15,362 nt of DNA from an uncultured Phenylobacterium sp. (GTDB lineage Bacteria; Pseudomonadota; Alphaproteobacteria; Caulobacterales; Caulobacteraceae). The notes under the pieces are model-generated. The model was not told the DNA's origin. It made no database searches and saw only the letters and a program-made list of their open reading frames with translations. Shown here piece after piece: positions 1-6,901 of this stretch; the stretch's first letter is position 1, and each line of letters opens with the position of its first letter. The stretch spans positions 1 to 15,362 of the forward strand of contig CAMFHW010000035.1 in assembly GCA_945952175.1 (NCBI GenBank), in the 5' to 3' direction. The position numbers and the translations under genes were made by a program.

Positions 1-478
1 CGCGAACCGGAGGCGCCGGCGGGCGGACCGGCAGGGGCGCGACGGCGTTGATCGCCGGGGCCGTCGCGGCGGCCTGCGCCTTCTGGCGGGTTTCGGGGGA
101 GAGCACCTCCAGGCGCTCGGGCGCGCGGACCATGGCGAGCCGCGGCGGCGGGGCGTCCGGCTTGATCTCGACCTGCATCTGGCCGGCGGACGGGGCGGGC
201 GGATGGCCGAGGGCCGGCGGCTGCGGAAGACGCAGGGCGAGCCCCACGCCGACGCCGACCACGCCCAGCAGCAGGACCCCGGCGATCACCAGCGGCCGCC
301 GGTCCGCAGCCGGGGGGGACGGCGGACGGTCGAGATGGGTCTCCAGCCGGGCCTCGCCATCGGGGTTCCAGACGATATGCGGCTCGGGCTCGCGATCGAC
401 CGTATTGGCCGGCGCCATGCGCAGGCCGCCCTCGCCGTCATAGACCAGCCGGAAGTCCGGCCTTTCCGATGGGCTCAT
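1..478 (-). CDS. Single-pass membrane protein, C-terminus cut off by window edge
   Basis: The frame is open from an ATG at 478 to the left edge, giving 159 residues with no stop. A GGAG lies six bases before the ATG and supports this start. Residues 1-62 are hydrophilic and probably cytoplasmic. Residues 63-83 (RPLVIAGVLLLGVVGVGVGL region) form one hydrophobic helix. The rest is rich in proline and alanine, as expected of a periplasmic linker leading to a domain outside the window. There is no cleavable signal peptide. It is transcribed away from ispG across a 211-bp gap. I do not recognise the family. The layout (short cytoplasmic head, one helix, Pro-rich stalk) fits an envelope-anchored protein, but the functional domain is not visible. 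Confidence 0.7.
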   Translation of the reverse strand, partial: MSPSERPDFRLVYDGEGGLRMAPANTVDREPEPHIVWNPDGEARLETHLDRPPSPPAADRRPLVIAGVLLLGVVGVGVGLALRLPQPPALGHPPAPSAGQMQVEIKPDAPPPRLAMVRAPERLEVLSPETRQKAQAAATAPAINAVAPLPVRPPAPPVR

Positions 479-689
479 CTCAGGCTCCGCCAGCCGCACG
501 GTCCCTCGTCGCTTGAATCCCGTGACCCCGGGAAAGGTTTCACGGCGAGTCGGCGGGGATGGGCGGGCGGCAATCAACCGCGGCGCGCCTGAACCGTTCC
601 TCGCCGCGCCGTTGTCTGGCGTTCATCTTCGCGAGAGGTCCTCGCCGCGCTTGGGTTTAGGGGCGAAAGGCCCTATTTTCCGGCCCGTC
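479..689. promoter_or_regulatory. Divergent upstream region of membrane protein gene and ispG
   Basis: This 211-bp gap must hold the start signals for both divergent genes. I cannot pick out a convincing -35/-10 pair. It holds two GANTC sites, GAATC at 515-519 and GAGTC at 547-551; GANTC is the CcrM methylation target in Caulobacter and relatives. An imperfect hairpin closed by a GAAA loop lies at about 659-674. There is no good Shine-Dalgarno sequence before the ispG ATG. Confidence 0.4.
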
Positions 690-1832
690 ATGACCGTCGA
701 AGCCCATACCCACGTCCGCCCCTGGCGCGCCATCGACCGCCGCGTGTCGCGCAAGATCCGAGTTGGTGATGTGGAGGTGGGGGGCGACGCGCCGATCACC
801 GTCCAGTCGATGACCAACACGCTGACGGCCGACGCCGCGGCGACCATCGACCAGATCCGCAGGCTGGAGGAGGCGGGCGCCGACATCGTGCGCGTGTCCT
901 GCCCCGACGAGGCGTCGACGGCGGCGTTCCCGGCCATCGTCAAAGCGTCCAAGGTCCCGCTCGTGGCGGACATCCATTTCCATTACAAGCGCGGCATCGA
1001 GGCGGCGAAGGCCGGCGCGGCGTGCCTGCGGATCAATCCCGGCAATATCGGCTCGCCGGCGCGGGTGAAGGAGGTCATCCAGGCCGCCCGCGACCACGGC
1101 TGCTCGATGCGGATCGGGGTCAATGCCGGCTCGCTGGAGCCGCACCTGCTGGAGAAGTACGGCGAGCCCTGCCCCGACGCGATGGTCGAGAGCGCGCTGG
1201 ACCACGCCCGCATCCTGCAGGACCACGACTTCCACGAGTTCAAGATCAGCGTGAAGGCCTCTGACGTCTTCATGACGGTGGCCGCCTATCAGAAGCTCGC
1301 GGATGCCATCGACTGTCCGCTGCACGTCGGGGTGACCGAGGCGGGCGGCATGCGGTCGGGCACCATCAAGTCGTCGATCGGCATGGGCAATCTGCTGTGG
1401 GCCGGGATCGGCGACACCATCCGCGTCAGCCTGGCGGCCGATCCGGTGGAGGAGATCAAGGTCGGCTTCGACATGCTGAAGTCGCTGGGCCTGCGCTCCC
1501 GCGGCGTGAACATCCTCGCCTGCCACTCCCGCGCGCGGCAGGGCTTCACCGTGATCCAGACCGTCGAGACCCTGGAGCAGCGGCTGGCGCACATCTCGAC
1601 GCCGATGAGCCTGTCGATCATCGGCTGCGTGGTGAACGGGCCGGGCGAGGCGCTGATGACCGATGTCGGCTTCACCGGCGGCGGCAAGGGCGCGGGCATG
1701 GTCTATCTGGCCGGCAAGGGCGATCACAAGATGGACAACGACCGGATGGTCGAACACATCGTCGAGCTGGTCGAGGCCAAGGCCGCCGAGCTGGAAAAGG
1801 CCCGCGCGGCGACGCTGCAGGCGGCGGAGTAG
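690..1832 (+). CDS. ispG: IspG, 4-hydroxy-3-methylbut-2-enyl diphosphate synthase, with an altered Fe-S ligand
   Basis: IspG (GcpE) makes HMBPP from MEcPP in the MEP isoprenoid pathway, using a [4Fe-4S] cluster in the cytoplasm. The product is 380 residues, close to the 372 of E. coli. An upstream in-frame ATG at 513 would add 59 unconserved residues, so 690 is preferred. Conserved blocks are clear: the N-terminal barrel (VQSMTNTLT, VADIHFHYKRG, LRINPGNIG) and the C-terminal cluster domain with SIIGCVVNGPGEA. By spacing to E. coli, C278 matches C270, C313 matches C305 and E320 matches the fourth ligand E312. The position matching C273 is R281: the motif reads ACHSRARQ rather than the usual ACxxCxRQ, one transition (TGC to CGC) from cysteine. 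All other family features look intact, so either the gene is real with a crippled or unusual cluster site, or the base is an error. Confidence 0.95.
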   Translation: MTVEAHTHVRPWRAIDRRVSRKIRVGDVEVGGDAPITVQSMTNTLTADAAATIDQIRRLEEAGADIVRVSCPDEASTAAFPAIVKASKVPLVADIHFHYKRGIEAAKAGAACLRINPGNIGSPARVKEVIQAARDHGCSMRIGVNAGSLEPHLLEKYGEPCPDAMVESALDHARILQDHDFHEFKISVKASDVFMTVAAYQKLADAIDCPLHVGVTEAGGMRSGTIKSSIGMGNLLWAGIGDTIRVSLAADPVEEIKVGFDMLKSLGLRSRGVNILACHSRARQGFTVIQTVETLEQRLAHISTPMSLSIIGCVVNGPGEALMTDVGFTGGGKGAGMVYLAGKGDHKMDNDRMVEHIVELVEAKAAELEKARAATLQAAE

Positions 1833-1909
1833 GCGCCGCCAGACGTTTACCCCTTCGCCACCAACGGGGCGCAGAATGGGGGCAGTTCCAGTCTGCGTGG
1901 CGTACCCCC

Positions 1910-2377
1910 ATGACCCAGCCGGCGAAGCGTCCCGACCTTCAAGACAACCGCCGTGCGATCGTGCGGATCATGTCGCATGAGATCGTCGAGGGCCTGGCCT
2001 CGCTCGCGCGCCTGAACGGCGGCGACATCGTCCAACTCCTGGTGTTCACCGGCATCTGGACGGCCAACACCCAGCACCTGATCGTCGGCGGCCGCTATTC
2101 GGCCCTGCACGACATCCCACCGGACAGCCAGCGCCTGCCCGTGCCGCAGCACGTCCTGGCCGCCCAGCTCTGCATGCCGGCCGACATCGTGGCGCGCTAT
2201 GTCGACCGGCTGATCGAAGGCGGGGTGGTGGAGCGCCTGCCGGGCGGCCTCGTCGTGCCGACCGCGGTGTTCCGCCGGACCGACATGATGGACGGCTCGA
2301 ACGAGTTCTATTCGCGGGTCGTGCAGATGGTCGTCGCCCTGCGCGGCGCCGGGTTCCAGTTCGGCGAGGACGTCTGA
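1910..2377 (+). CDS. Winged-helix-like regulatory protein, paralog 1
   Basis: This is a 155-residue hypothetical protein. Residues 21-57 look helical and hydrophobic. Residues about 77-119 have a helix-turn-helix followed by a small wing (MPADIVARYVDRLIEGGVVE then a GGLVVP turn). A helical C-terminus ends in GFQF. The gene at 2878 shares the same order and motifs, including MPADIV/IPAETV, the LIxxGxV helix, the GGLV wing and a closing GF, so the two are paralogs. No ligand-binding or catalytic domain is visible. The fold resembles GntR, IclR or MarR-type winged helices, and DNA binding is inferred from this. The ATG at 1910 has no clear Shine-Dalgarno; an internal ATG at residue 21 is the alternative. 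It lies 77 bp after ispG on the same strand and could be co-transcribed. Confidence 0.75.
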   Translation: MTQPAKRPDLQDNRRAIVRIMSHEIVEGLASLARLNGGDIVQLLVFTGIWTANTQHLIVGGRYSALHDIPPDSQRLPVPQHVLAAQLCMPADIVARYVDRLIEGGVVERLPGGLVVPTAVFRRTDMMDGSNEFYSRVVQMVVALRGAGFQFGEDV

Positions 2378-2391
2378 AATTTGACATTTCA
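2375..2391. promoter_or_regulatory. Perfect inverted repeat overlapping a TTGACA
   Basis: TGAAAT (2375-2380) and ATTTCA (2386-2391) are perfect inverted arms around TTGAC. The left arm includes the stop codon of the preceding winged-helix gene. A consensus-like TTGACA (2381-2386) sits in the middle, but no matching -10 lies 16-18 bp further on. The repeat is AT-rich in a GC-rich context and 78 bp upstream of the small beta-protein gene, so an operator is plausible. That role is an inference. Confidence 0.35.
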
Positions 2392-2468
2392 AAAAGATGA
2401 CACCCGCGTCACCCCTTGCGCGGGCGGCCTTCGCTTGATTAGGTGCCGCCTCCATCAGGGAGGGACAC

Positions 2469-2762
2469 ATGTCCGCGGACGGCAACTGGAAGATCACCAT
2501 CAATTCGCCGATGGGCGCGCAAGAGGTCGAGGCCTCGATCACGACCAATGGCGACACCTTCACCGGCACGACCAAGGGCCGGATGGGCGAGCAGAGCGTC
2601 GAGGGCAAGGTCAACGGCGACACCCTGACCTGGTCGGCTGCGATCCAACAGCCGATGCCGATGACGCTGGAATTCACCGCCACGGTGAGCGGCGACTCGA
2701 TGTCCGGCAATGTGAAGCTCGGCGCCTTCGGCTCCGCGCCGCTGACCGGCGTGCGCGTCTAA
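2469..2762 (+). CDS. Small putative beta-sandwich protein of unknown function
   Basis: The product is 97 residues, with a strong Shine-Dalgarno (AGGGAGGG) just before the ATG. The sequence alternates polar and hydrophobic residues with regular turns (TTNGDTFTG, KVNGDTLTW, TVSGDSMSG), which predicts an all-beta sheet protein. It closes with GAFGSAPLTGVRV. There is no signal peptide, membrane helix or cysteine, so it is probably cytoplasmic. Similar short segments with xVxGDxxxG turns and a GSAPLTG ending occur in proteobacterial hypotheticals and, from memory, at the C-terminus of some larger hydrolases. I cannot name a function. It sits between the two winged-helix paralogs and ends in its own terminator, so it is probably transcribed separately from the second one. 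Confidence 0.8.
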   Translation: MSADGNWKITINSPMGAQEVEASITTNGDTFTGTTKGRMGEQSVEGKVNGDTLTWSAAIQQPMPMTLEFTATVSGDSMSGNVKLGAFGSAPLTGVRV

Positions 2763-2789
2763 ACCGATCCCGCCCGCTTTCGAGCGTCG

Positions 2790-2820
2790 AGGCGGACCGG
2801 CCCCCAGCCGGTCCGCCTTT
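2790..2820 (+). terminator. Strong hairpin terminator after the small beta-protein gene
   Basis: AGGCGGACCGG (2790-2800) pairs perfectly with CCGGTCCGCCT (2808-2818) across a 7-base loop, followed by a short T run. It begins 28 bp after the stop codon. The T tract is short, as is usual in GC-rich genomes. Confidence 0.75.
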
Positions 2821-2877
2821 GGCTGTTCAGGCGCTCGGGCGGACCAGCGGGATCGAGGGCGATCGGGGGGGTCGGCC

Positions 2878-3288
2878 TTGAGCGAACTGGAAGACGCACG
2901 CCATCTGGCGGCCGGCCGATTGGCCACGGACTATCTGTTGCGCGCGGCCGAGGGGGTGAACCTGACCCTCGACGGCGACCTGACCATGGGCCTGGTGTTC
3001 CTGGCCGTGGTGCGCGCCAACTGCCTGCTGGCGCCCGGCGCCGCGTGCCGGCCGATCAGCGGCGGGGCCCTGTCCGCCTCCCTGCGCATTCCGGCCGAGA
3101 CCGTCCGGCGCAAGGTGCGGGCCCTGATCGATGCGGGCTATGTGCGACGCGAACGCGGCGGGTTGGTCGCCGCGCCGGACGCCCTGCAGCGGCCGGAGAT
3201 CGCCCGGGTGATGCGCGCCAACTATCTATCCCTGAAACGCCTGATGCGACAGTTGCAGCGCCTGGGCTTCGACCCGGCGGCGGCGTGA
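2878..3288 (+). CDS. Winged-helix-like regulatory protein, paralog 2 (TTG start)
   Basis: The product is 136 residues, paralogous to the protein encoded at 1910. Residues 37-52 form a hydrophobic helix. Residues about 59-99 hold the helix-turn-helix and wing (RIPAETVRRKVRALIDAGYV followed by GGLVAAP). The C-terminal part is a basic helix (RVMRANYLSLKRLMRQLQRL) ending in GFDP. It is 19 residues shorter than its paralog, mostly in the N-terminus and in the stretch before the HTH. The first usable start is a TTG at 2878, preceded by a G-rich run; the next ATG would remove 36 residues. Being the more basic of the pair makes DNA binding more likely here. A specific target is not visible. Confidence 0.75.
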   Translation: MSELEDARHLAAGRLATDYLLRAAEGVNLTLDGDLTMGLVFLAVVRANCLLAPGAACRPISGGALSASLRIPAETVRRKVRALIDAGYVRRERGGLVAAPDALQRPEIARVMRANYLSLKRLMRQLQRLGFDPAAA

Positions 3289-3293
3289 TCCTT

Positions 3294-3325
3294 TTGTCCT
3301 CTCCCCCTCACGGGGGAGAGGACAA
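3294..3325. terminator. 14-bp perfect hairpin between convergent genes
   Basis: TTGTCCTCTCCCCC (3294-3307) pairs without mismatch with GGGGGAGAGGACAA (3312-3325) around a 4-base loop. It sits between the stops of two converging genes (3288 and 3346), where it could end both transcripts. Neither strand has a proper U tract after the stem. Its CTCTCCC/GGGAGAG core resembles the repeats at 9883-10017, so it may be another REP-like copy. Confidence 0.6.
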
Positions 3326-3345
3326 CGAGGTGATCGGCGTCGCTG

Positions 3346-3708
3346 TCAGGAATCCAGCCGGATCCCGCGCAGGCGGGCGCGTTGGGCGGCGCCGGCGCGG
3401 AGGAAGGCCTCGGCTTCGGCGGTGAGGCCCCAGAGCCGACGGCCCGGGCCGAAGGGCTCGCGGAACAGCGGCCGGGCGCGGGGATCGGCGTCGATCTCGG
3501 AGTGGGCGTCGAACACCGCGATGGCGCGGGCGCGCAGGCGCAGGTCGACCCGGCCCGAGCGGTTCTCGCCCAGGCATTCCAGCACCTGGTCGCGCGGCGC
3601 GCTGCCGCCGAAGCGCAGCAGCGCCTCGCAGATCTCGCCCACGAGCGGGTCCATGCGACCGCGTCGGCGAGGGGGGCGACGATTGGCTGGGTCGAGAATC
3701 GACGGCAT
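3346..3708 (-). CDS. Hypothetical protein, possible winged-helix fold
   Basis: This is a 120-residue protein of unrecognised family. The ATG at 3708 is preceded by AGGG at good spacing; the internal ATG at residue 19 lacks one. The first 18 residues are basic and disordered. Residues 19-45 form an amphipathic helical stretch (VGEICEALLRFGGSAPRDQV). After a charged middle part the sequence returns to helix (LWGLTAEAEAFLRAGAAQRA). The pattern of helices plus the LWGLT strand resembles a degenerate winged-helix domain, which is only an impression. There are no cysteines suited to metal binding beyond an isolated pair and no membrane segment. It converges with the winged-helix gene at 2878 across a strong hairpin. 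Confidence 0.65.
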   Translation of the reverse strand: MPSILDPANRRPPRRRGRMDPLVGEICEALLRFGGSAPRDQVLECLGENRSGRVDLRLRARAIAVFDAHSEIDADPRARPLFREPFGPGRRLWGLTAEAEAFLRAGAAQRARLRGIRLDS

Positions 3709-3856
3709 GTGGCGACCCTAGGGTGATCCGGGCGCCGATCAAACCGGCTACGCCCAACTCGCGAGCCGGATTCTCCTGCGAAATGAAGGGTTCGCCCAAC
3801 AGGCTCCCTACTTCGGGTATGTCACACGCAGAGCGCGCCTCTCAGGCGAATTATGG

Positions 3857-4435
3857 TTAACGGCGACGCTTGGGGACGACGTCGGCGAACATCTCGAAGC
3901 TCTTCCAGCGAGGCTCCAGCGGCGCCCCATTTTGGTGGGGCGCATAGGGCGACGGCTCGACCATTTCGAGGTGCGGGATATAGCGCGGACAGTTGGGGAA
4001 GATGTCCGTCGGCGTGACCTTGATCAGGAGCTGGCCGCCGGCCATCCCCTCCAGCATGGGGTCGTTCTCGACCACCTGGGCGGTCCCATTGACCCGCAGG
4101 CGACCCGGCTTCTCGCCCATGGCGATGAACAGGAGGCCGACATGCGGATTGGCCCTGAGGTTACCCAGGCTCTTGAACATGCCGTTGCCGTCATAGTCGG
4201 GGAAGACCAGCAGGTCCGGCGCGACCACGCGCGCGAAACCCGGCGCCCCGCCCTTGAACGAGCAGTCGGGGCGGCCCTCGGCGTCGGCGGTGGCCAGGAA
4301 GAAGAAGGGCTGGGCGGCGACGAAGGCCGCGTCATCGTCGGTGAAGCGCTCGCGGCGCAGTTTCTCCTCCAGGCGGTCGGCCAGGGCGCGGCTGCCGAAG
4401 CGGTCCTGAAGTTCGCGGTTTCCGGCATGGTACAT
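3857..4435 (-). CDS. Pyridoxamine 5'-phosphate oxidase-fold (FMN-binding split barrel) protein
   Basis: The product is 192 residues, a usual size for this family. Residues 1-40 are helical. The split-barrel core begins at about residue 43 (PFFFLATADAEGRPDCS), continues through FARVVAPDLLVFPDYDGNG and GNLRANPHVGLLFI, and ends its barrel near RLRVNGTAQVV. This strand order and the N-x-x-x-NPHVG motif are typical of PNPOx-like flavin or F420 reductases and of heme-handling relatives. The exact substrate cannot be told; it is not a classical PdxH, which is longer at the C-terminus and has its own signature. A good AGGGGAG lies upstream of the ATG at 4435. A 6-bp hairpin (4450-4464) sits in its leader. 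It is divergent from prfA. Confidence 0.85.
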   Translation of the reverse strand: MYHAGNRELQDRFGSRALADRLEEKLRRERFTDDDAAFVAAQPFFFLATADAEGRPDCSFKGGAPGFARVVAPDLLVFPDYDGNGMFKSLGNLRANPHVGLLFIAMGEKPGRLRVNGTAQVVENDPMLEGMAGGQLLIKVTPTDIFPNCPRYIPHLEMVEPSPYAPHQNGAPLEPRWKSFEMFADVVPKRRR

Positions 4436-4565
4436 GATGCGGCTCCCCTGCCTCGAAGCGAGGCCGTCATGACGCGCCCGGCCACGCCGTTTGGCAAGCG
4501 GGCGGCGGGGCGGTAGAAGGCCCCTCCCCGATCCCCCTCACCGATCCCGCGAGCGACTTTCCGAC

Positions 4566-5642
4566 GTGCGACTGCCCCAGGCCCGACTTGACCAGGTTCT
4601 CGACCGCTTCCGCGAGATCGAGGCGCGGATGGGCGCGGCCACGGACGGCGCCGAGATCGTCAAGCTCTCCAAGGAGCACGCCGAGCTGAAGCCGGTGGCC
4701 GACGCGGTCCAGGCGCTGGAGCGCGCGCGTGGCGAGGCGCCGGAGCTGGAGGAGATGGCCGCGTCCGGCGACGCCGAGATGGCCGGCCTGGCGCGCGAGG
4801 AGCTGGAGGCGCTGAACGAGCGTCTGCCGATGCTGGAGCGCGAGGTCGCCCTGCTGCTGGCGCCGAAGGACAAGGACGAGAACGCCTCGGCGATCCTGGA
4901 AGTGCGGGCCGGCACCGGTGGCGACGAGGCCGCCCTGTTCGCCGGCGACCTGTTCCGGATGTACCAGCGCTATGCCGCCAACCAGGGCTGGCGGCTGGAG
5001 ATCGACAGCGTCTCGGAGGGCGAGGTCGGCGGCTACAAGGAAATCATCGCCTCGATCACCGGCGACGGCGTGTTCGGCCGGTTGAAGTTCGAGAGCGGCG
5101 TGCACCGCGTGCAGCGGGTGCCGGAGACCGAGGCCGGCGGGCGGATCCACACCTCGGCGGCGACGGTGGCCGTGCTGCCCGAGGTCGAGGACGTGGACAT
5201 CGAGATCCGCGACCAGGACCTGCGGATCGACACCTATCGCTCGTCCGGCGCGGGCGGCCAGCACGTGAACAAGACCGACTCGGCGGTGCGCATCACCCAC
5301 CTGCCGACCGGGATCGTGGTGACGAGTTCGGAGAAGAGCCAGCACCAGAACCGGGCGCGGGCCATGAAGGTGCTGCAGGCCCGGCTCTACGATCAGAAGC
5401 GCGAGGCCCTGGACACGGCGCGAGCCGACGCGCGCAAGAGCCAGGTGGGCTCGGGCGACCGCTCGGAGCGCATCCGCACCTATAATTTCCCGCAAGGGCG
5501 CGTGACCGACCACCGGATCAACCTGACCCTCTACAACCTCGCCAAGGTGATGGAGGGCGAGGCGCTGAACGATGTGATCAATCCCCTGATCGCCGAGGAT
5601 CAGGCCGCGCGGCTGGCGGCCCTGGAAGACGAGTTCGGCTGA
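4566..5642 (+). CDS. prfA: Peptide chain release factor 1
   Basis: RF1 reads UAA and UAG in the ribosomal A site and triggers release of the finished peptide. With a GTG start at 4566 the product is 358 residues, close to E. coli RF1 (360). The upstream ATG at 4491 would add a Pro/Arg-rich tail unlike any RF1. Visible features are the N-terminal helical domain (1-105), the codon-reading PxT tripeptide as PET (186-188), followed by GRIHTSA, and the catalytic GGQ (230-232) in RSSGAGGQHVNKTDSA. The serine-rich SPF signature of RF2 is absent. Its GGQ glutamine is the substrate of PrmC, encoded 2 kb downstream. Its last 43 bp overlap the 3' end of the oppositely transcribed membrane protein gene. 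Confidence 0.97.
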   Translation: MRLPQARLDQVLDRFREIEARMGAATDGAEIVKLSKEHAELKPVADAVQALERARGEAPELEEMAASGDAEMAGLAREELEALNERLPMLEREVALLLAPKDKDENASAILEVRAGTGGDEAALFAGDLFRMYQRYAANQGWRLEIDSVSEGEVGGYKEIIASITGDGVFGRLKFESGVHRVQRVPETEAGGRIHTSAATVAVLPEVEDVDIEIRDQDLRIDTYRSSGAGGQHVNKTDSAVRITHLPTGIVVTSSEKSQHQNRARAMKVLQARLYDQKREALDTARADARKSQVGSGDRSERIRTYNFPQGRVTDHRINLTLYNLAKVMEGEALNDVINPLIAEDQAARLAALEDEFG

Positions 5643-6808
5643 CGCCGTTTTCGCAGGCCCGGCGGCACGCGGGACCAGGCGTCCTGGGCCGCGCCCTTGA
5701 GATCGAAGGCCTTGCCGACCGTGTCGGCCATCGCCGCGCCGCGCGCGCCCATCGGCAGCGGCTGGCCGGTGGTGGAATCGATGGCCGTCTGGTGCTCGAT
5801 CTCGGCGTTGAGCTCGGCCCCGGTGAGGACGATCAGCACCGAGAACCAGATCCACAGCATGAACCCGATCACCGCGCCGAGCGAGCCGTAGGTGCGGTCC
5901 AGGTGGACGATGTGGTTGGCGTACCAGGAAAAGCCGGCCGAGCCGGCCAGCCAGAGGCCGGCGGCCACCGCCGCCCCGACGACCACCCAGCGCCAGCGCG
6001 GCGGCTCGCGGCTCGGTCCGAAGCGATAGAAGACCGCCCAGGCGCCGGCCGCCAGGACGAACAGCACGACCCAGCGCAGCGGCAGCCAGGCGGTGTCCAG
6101 ACCCGGCAGGTCGACCCACCGAAGCGCCAGGGGGACGGCGACCAGGAGGCCGGCGACCAGGGAGAGGAACACCAGGGCGGCGAAGGTGAAGCCGTAGGTC
6201 AGGGCCGTGCGCTTGAAGTAGCCCCGCCGCTCGGTCTCGTCATAGGCGATGTTGAGGCCGTCGAAGAACGACTTCATCCCGGCGTTGGCGCTCCAGACCG
6301 AGAGCAGGAGGCTGATCACGAAGGCGAGGCTCAGCGAGCCGCCGCGGGCCTGGGCGAGCCTGGCCATCTGGTCGCCAACGAGGCCCAGGATGTCGGGCGG
6401 GACGAACAGGGCCATCTGATCGAGCTGGTCGCGCACCTGGTCGACATCGGCGAACAGGCCATAGAGCGAGACGAAGACGCCGATGGCCGGGAACAGGGCC
6501 AGGAGGGCGAAATAGGTCACCCCGCCGCTGACCGCCGGGATCTTGTCGTCGGAGAACTCGCGCGCGGTGCGCCAGAGCACGTCGCGCCAGCCACGCAGCG
6601 GAATGTCGAGCGGGCTGCCGGCCAGGCGGCCGCGCCTGGGCTCGGCGAGGTCGAAGGCCTCCGGCGGCAGGGCGGGCGGGGTCGCGTAGCTCTGGCCCGG
6701 GCGCCCCGGCGAAGGCCTGTGCAGCAGGGCGGCCGTGAGGGCGGCCAGGCCCAGCCAGGGCGCGGCGCGCCACAGCCCCCGCCCAAATCGCCGTCCAAGG
6801 TCGCCCAA
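5600..6808 (-). CDS. YihY/BrkB family inner-membrane protein (TTG start)
   Basis: The protein has 402 residues. The conserved YihY block is clear: FSDDKIPAVSGGVTYFALLALFP (85-107), the VWSANAGMKSFFDGLNIAY stretch (171-189), and the terminal YGSLGAVIGFMLWIWFSV helix with GAELNAEIEHQ (307-340). Hydrophobic segments lie near 16-30, 96-120, 158-175, 203-228, 243-261, 274-296 and 309-330. The family was once proposed as RNase BN, which proved wrong; its function remains unsettled, possibly transport or envelope integrity. The frame stays open upstream to 7609 only because it runs antisense to the MOSC gene. The TTG at 6808, eight bases after GGAGG, is the best start. The basic Ser/Arg-rich tail (residues 388-402) largely overlaps prfA antisense. 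It ends convergent with prfA and starts divergent from the MOSC gene. Confidence 0.85.
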   Translation of the reverse strand: MGDLGRRFGRGLWRAAPWLGLAALTAALLHRPSPGRPGQSYATPPALPPEAFDLAEPRRGRLAGSPLDIPLRGWRDVLWRTAREFSDDKIPAVSGGVTYFALLALFPAIGVFVSLYGLFADVDQVRDQLDQMALFVPPDILGLVGDQMARLAQARGGSLSLAFVISLLLSVWSANAGMKSFFDGLNIAYDETERRGYFKRTALTYGFTFAALVFLSLVAGLLVAVPLALRWVDLPGLDTAWLPLRWVVLFVLAAGAWAVFYRFGPSREPPRWRWVVVGAAVAAGLWLAGSAGFSWYANHIVHLDRTYGSLGAVIGFMLWIWFSVLIVLTGAELNAEIEHQTAIDSTTGQPLPMGARGAAMADTVGKAFDLKGAAQDAWSRVPPGLRKRRQPNSSSRAASRAA

Positions 6809-6845
6809 GGCGCCGCCCTCCGTGCTTTCGGGGGAACACGTGGCG

Positions 6846-6867
6846 AGCGGCGCCGTTCCGCGCCGCT
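6846..6867. promoter_or_regulatory. 8-bp inverted repeat between divergent yihY-like and MOSC genes
   Basis: AGCGGCGC (6846-6853) and GCGCCGCT (6860-6867) are perfect arms with a 6-base spacer, centred in the 93-bp gap between two divergent starts. The position suits a shared operator or a leader hairpin. GC-only palindromes arise easily in DNA this GC-rich, so the call is weak. Confidence 0.3.
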
Positions 6868-6901
6868 TGTGGAAGCCGCCGGCTTGCGGCAAACCGCGCC
6901 C

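Noticed and set aside
690..1832. ispG as a pseudogene
   Set aside because: The frame is full length and all other conserved blocks are intact; one missense change is not enough to call it dead.
1397..1909. Long N-terminal extension of the first winged-helix protein into ispG
   Set aside because: It is an out-of-frame reading of ispG; homology with the paralog covers only the part after the ATG at 1910.
2381..2409. Standard sigma-70 promoter from the TTGACA at 2381
   Set aside because: No acceptable -10 hexamer occurs 15-19 bp downstream; only the palindrome is reported.
4467..6119. 550-codon minus-strand frame opposite prfA
   Set aside because: prfA is unmistakable on the plus strand; the antisense product is His/Leu/Arg-rich without domains.
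5792..6901. 370-residue upstream extension of the MOSC protein
   Set aside because: It is antisense to the YihY-like gene and highly charged Glu/Gly/Arg/Gln sequence; MOSC homology begins at MDAHVAGLFRHPVKG.
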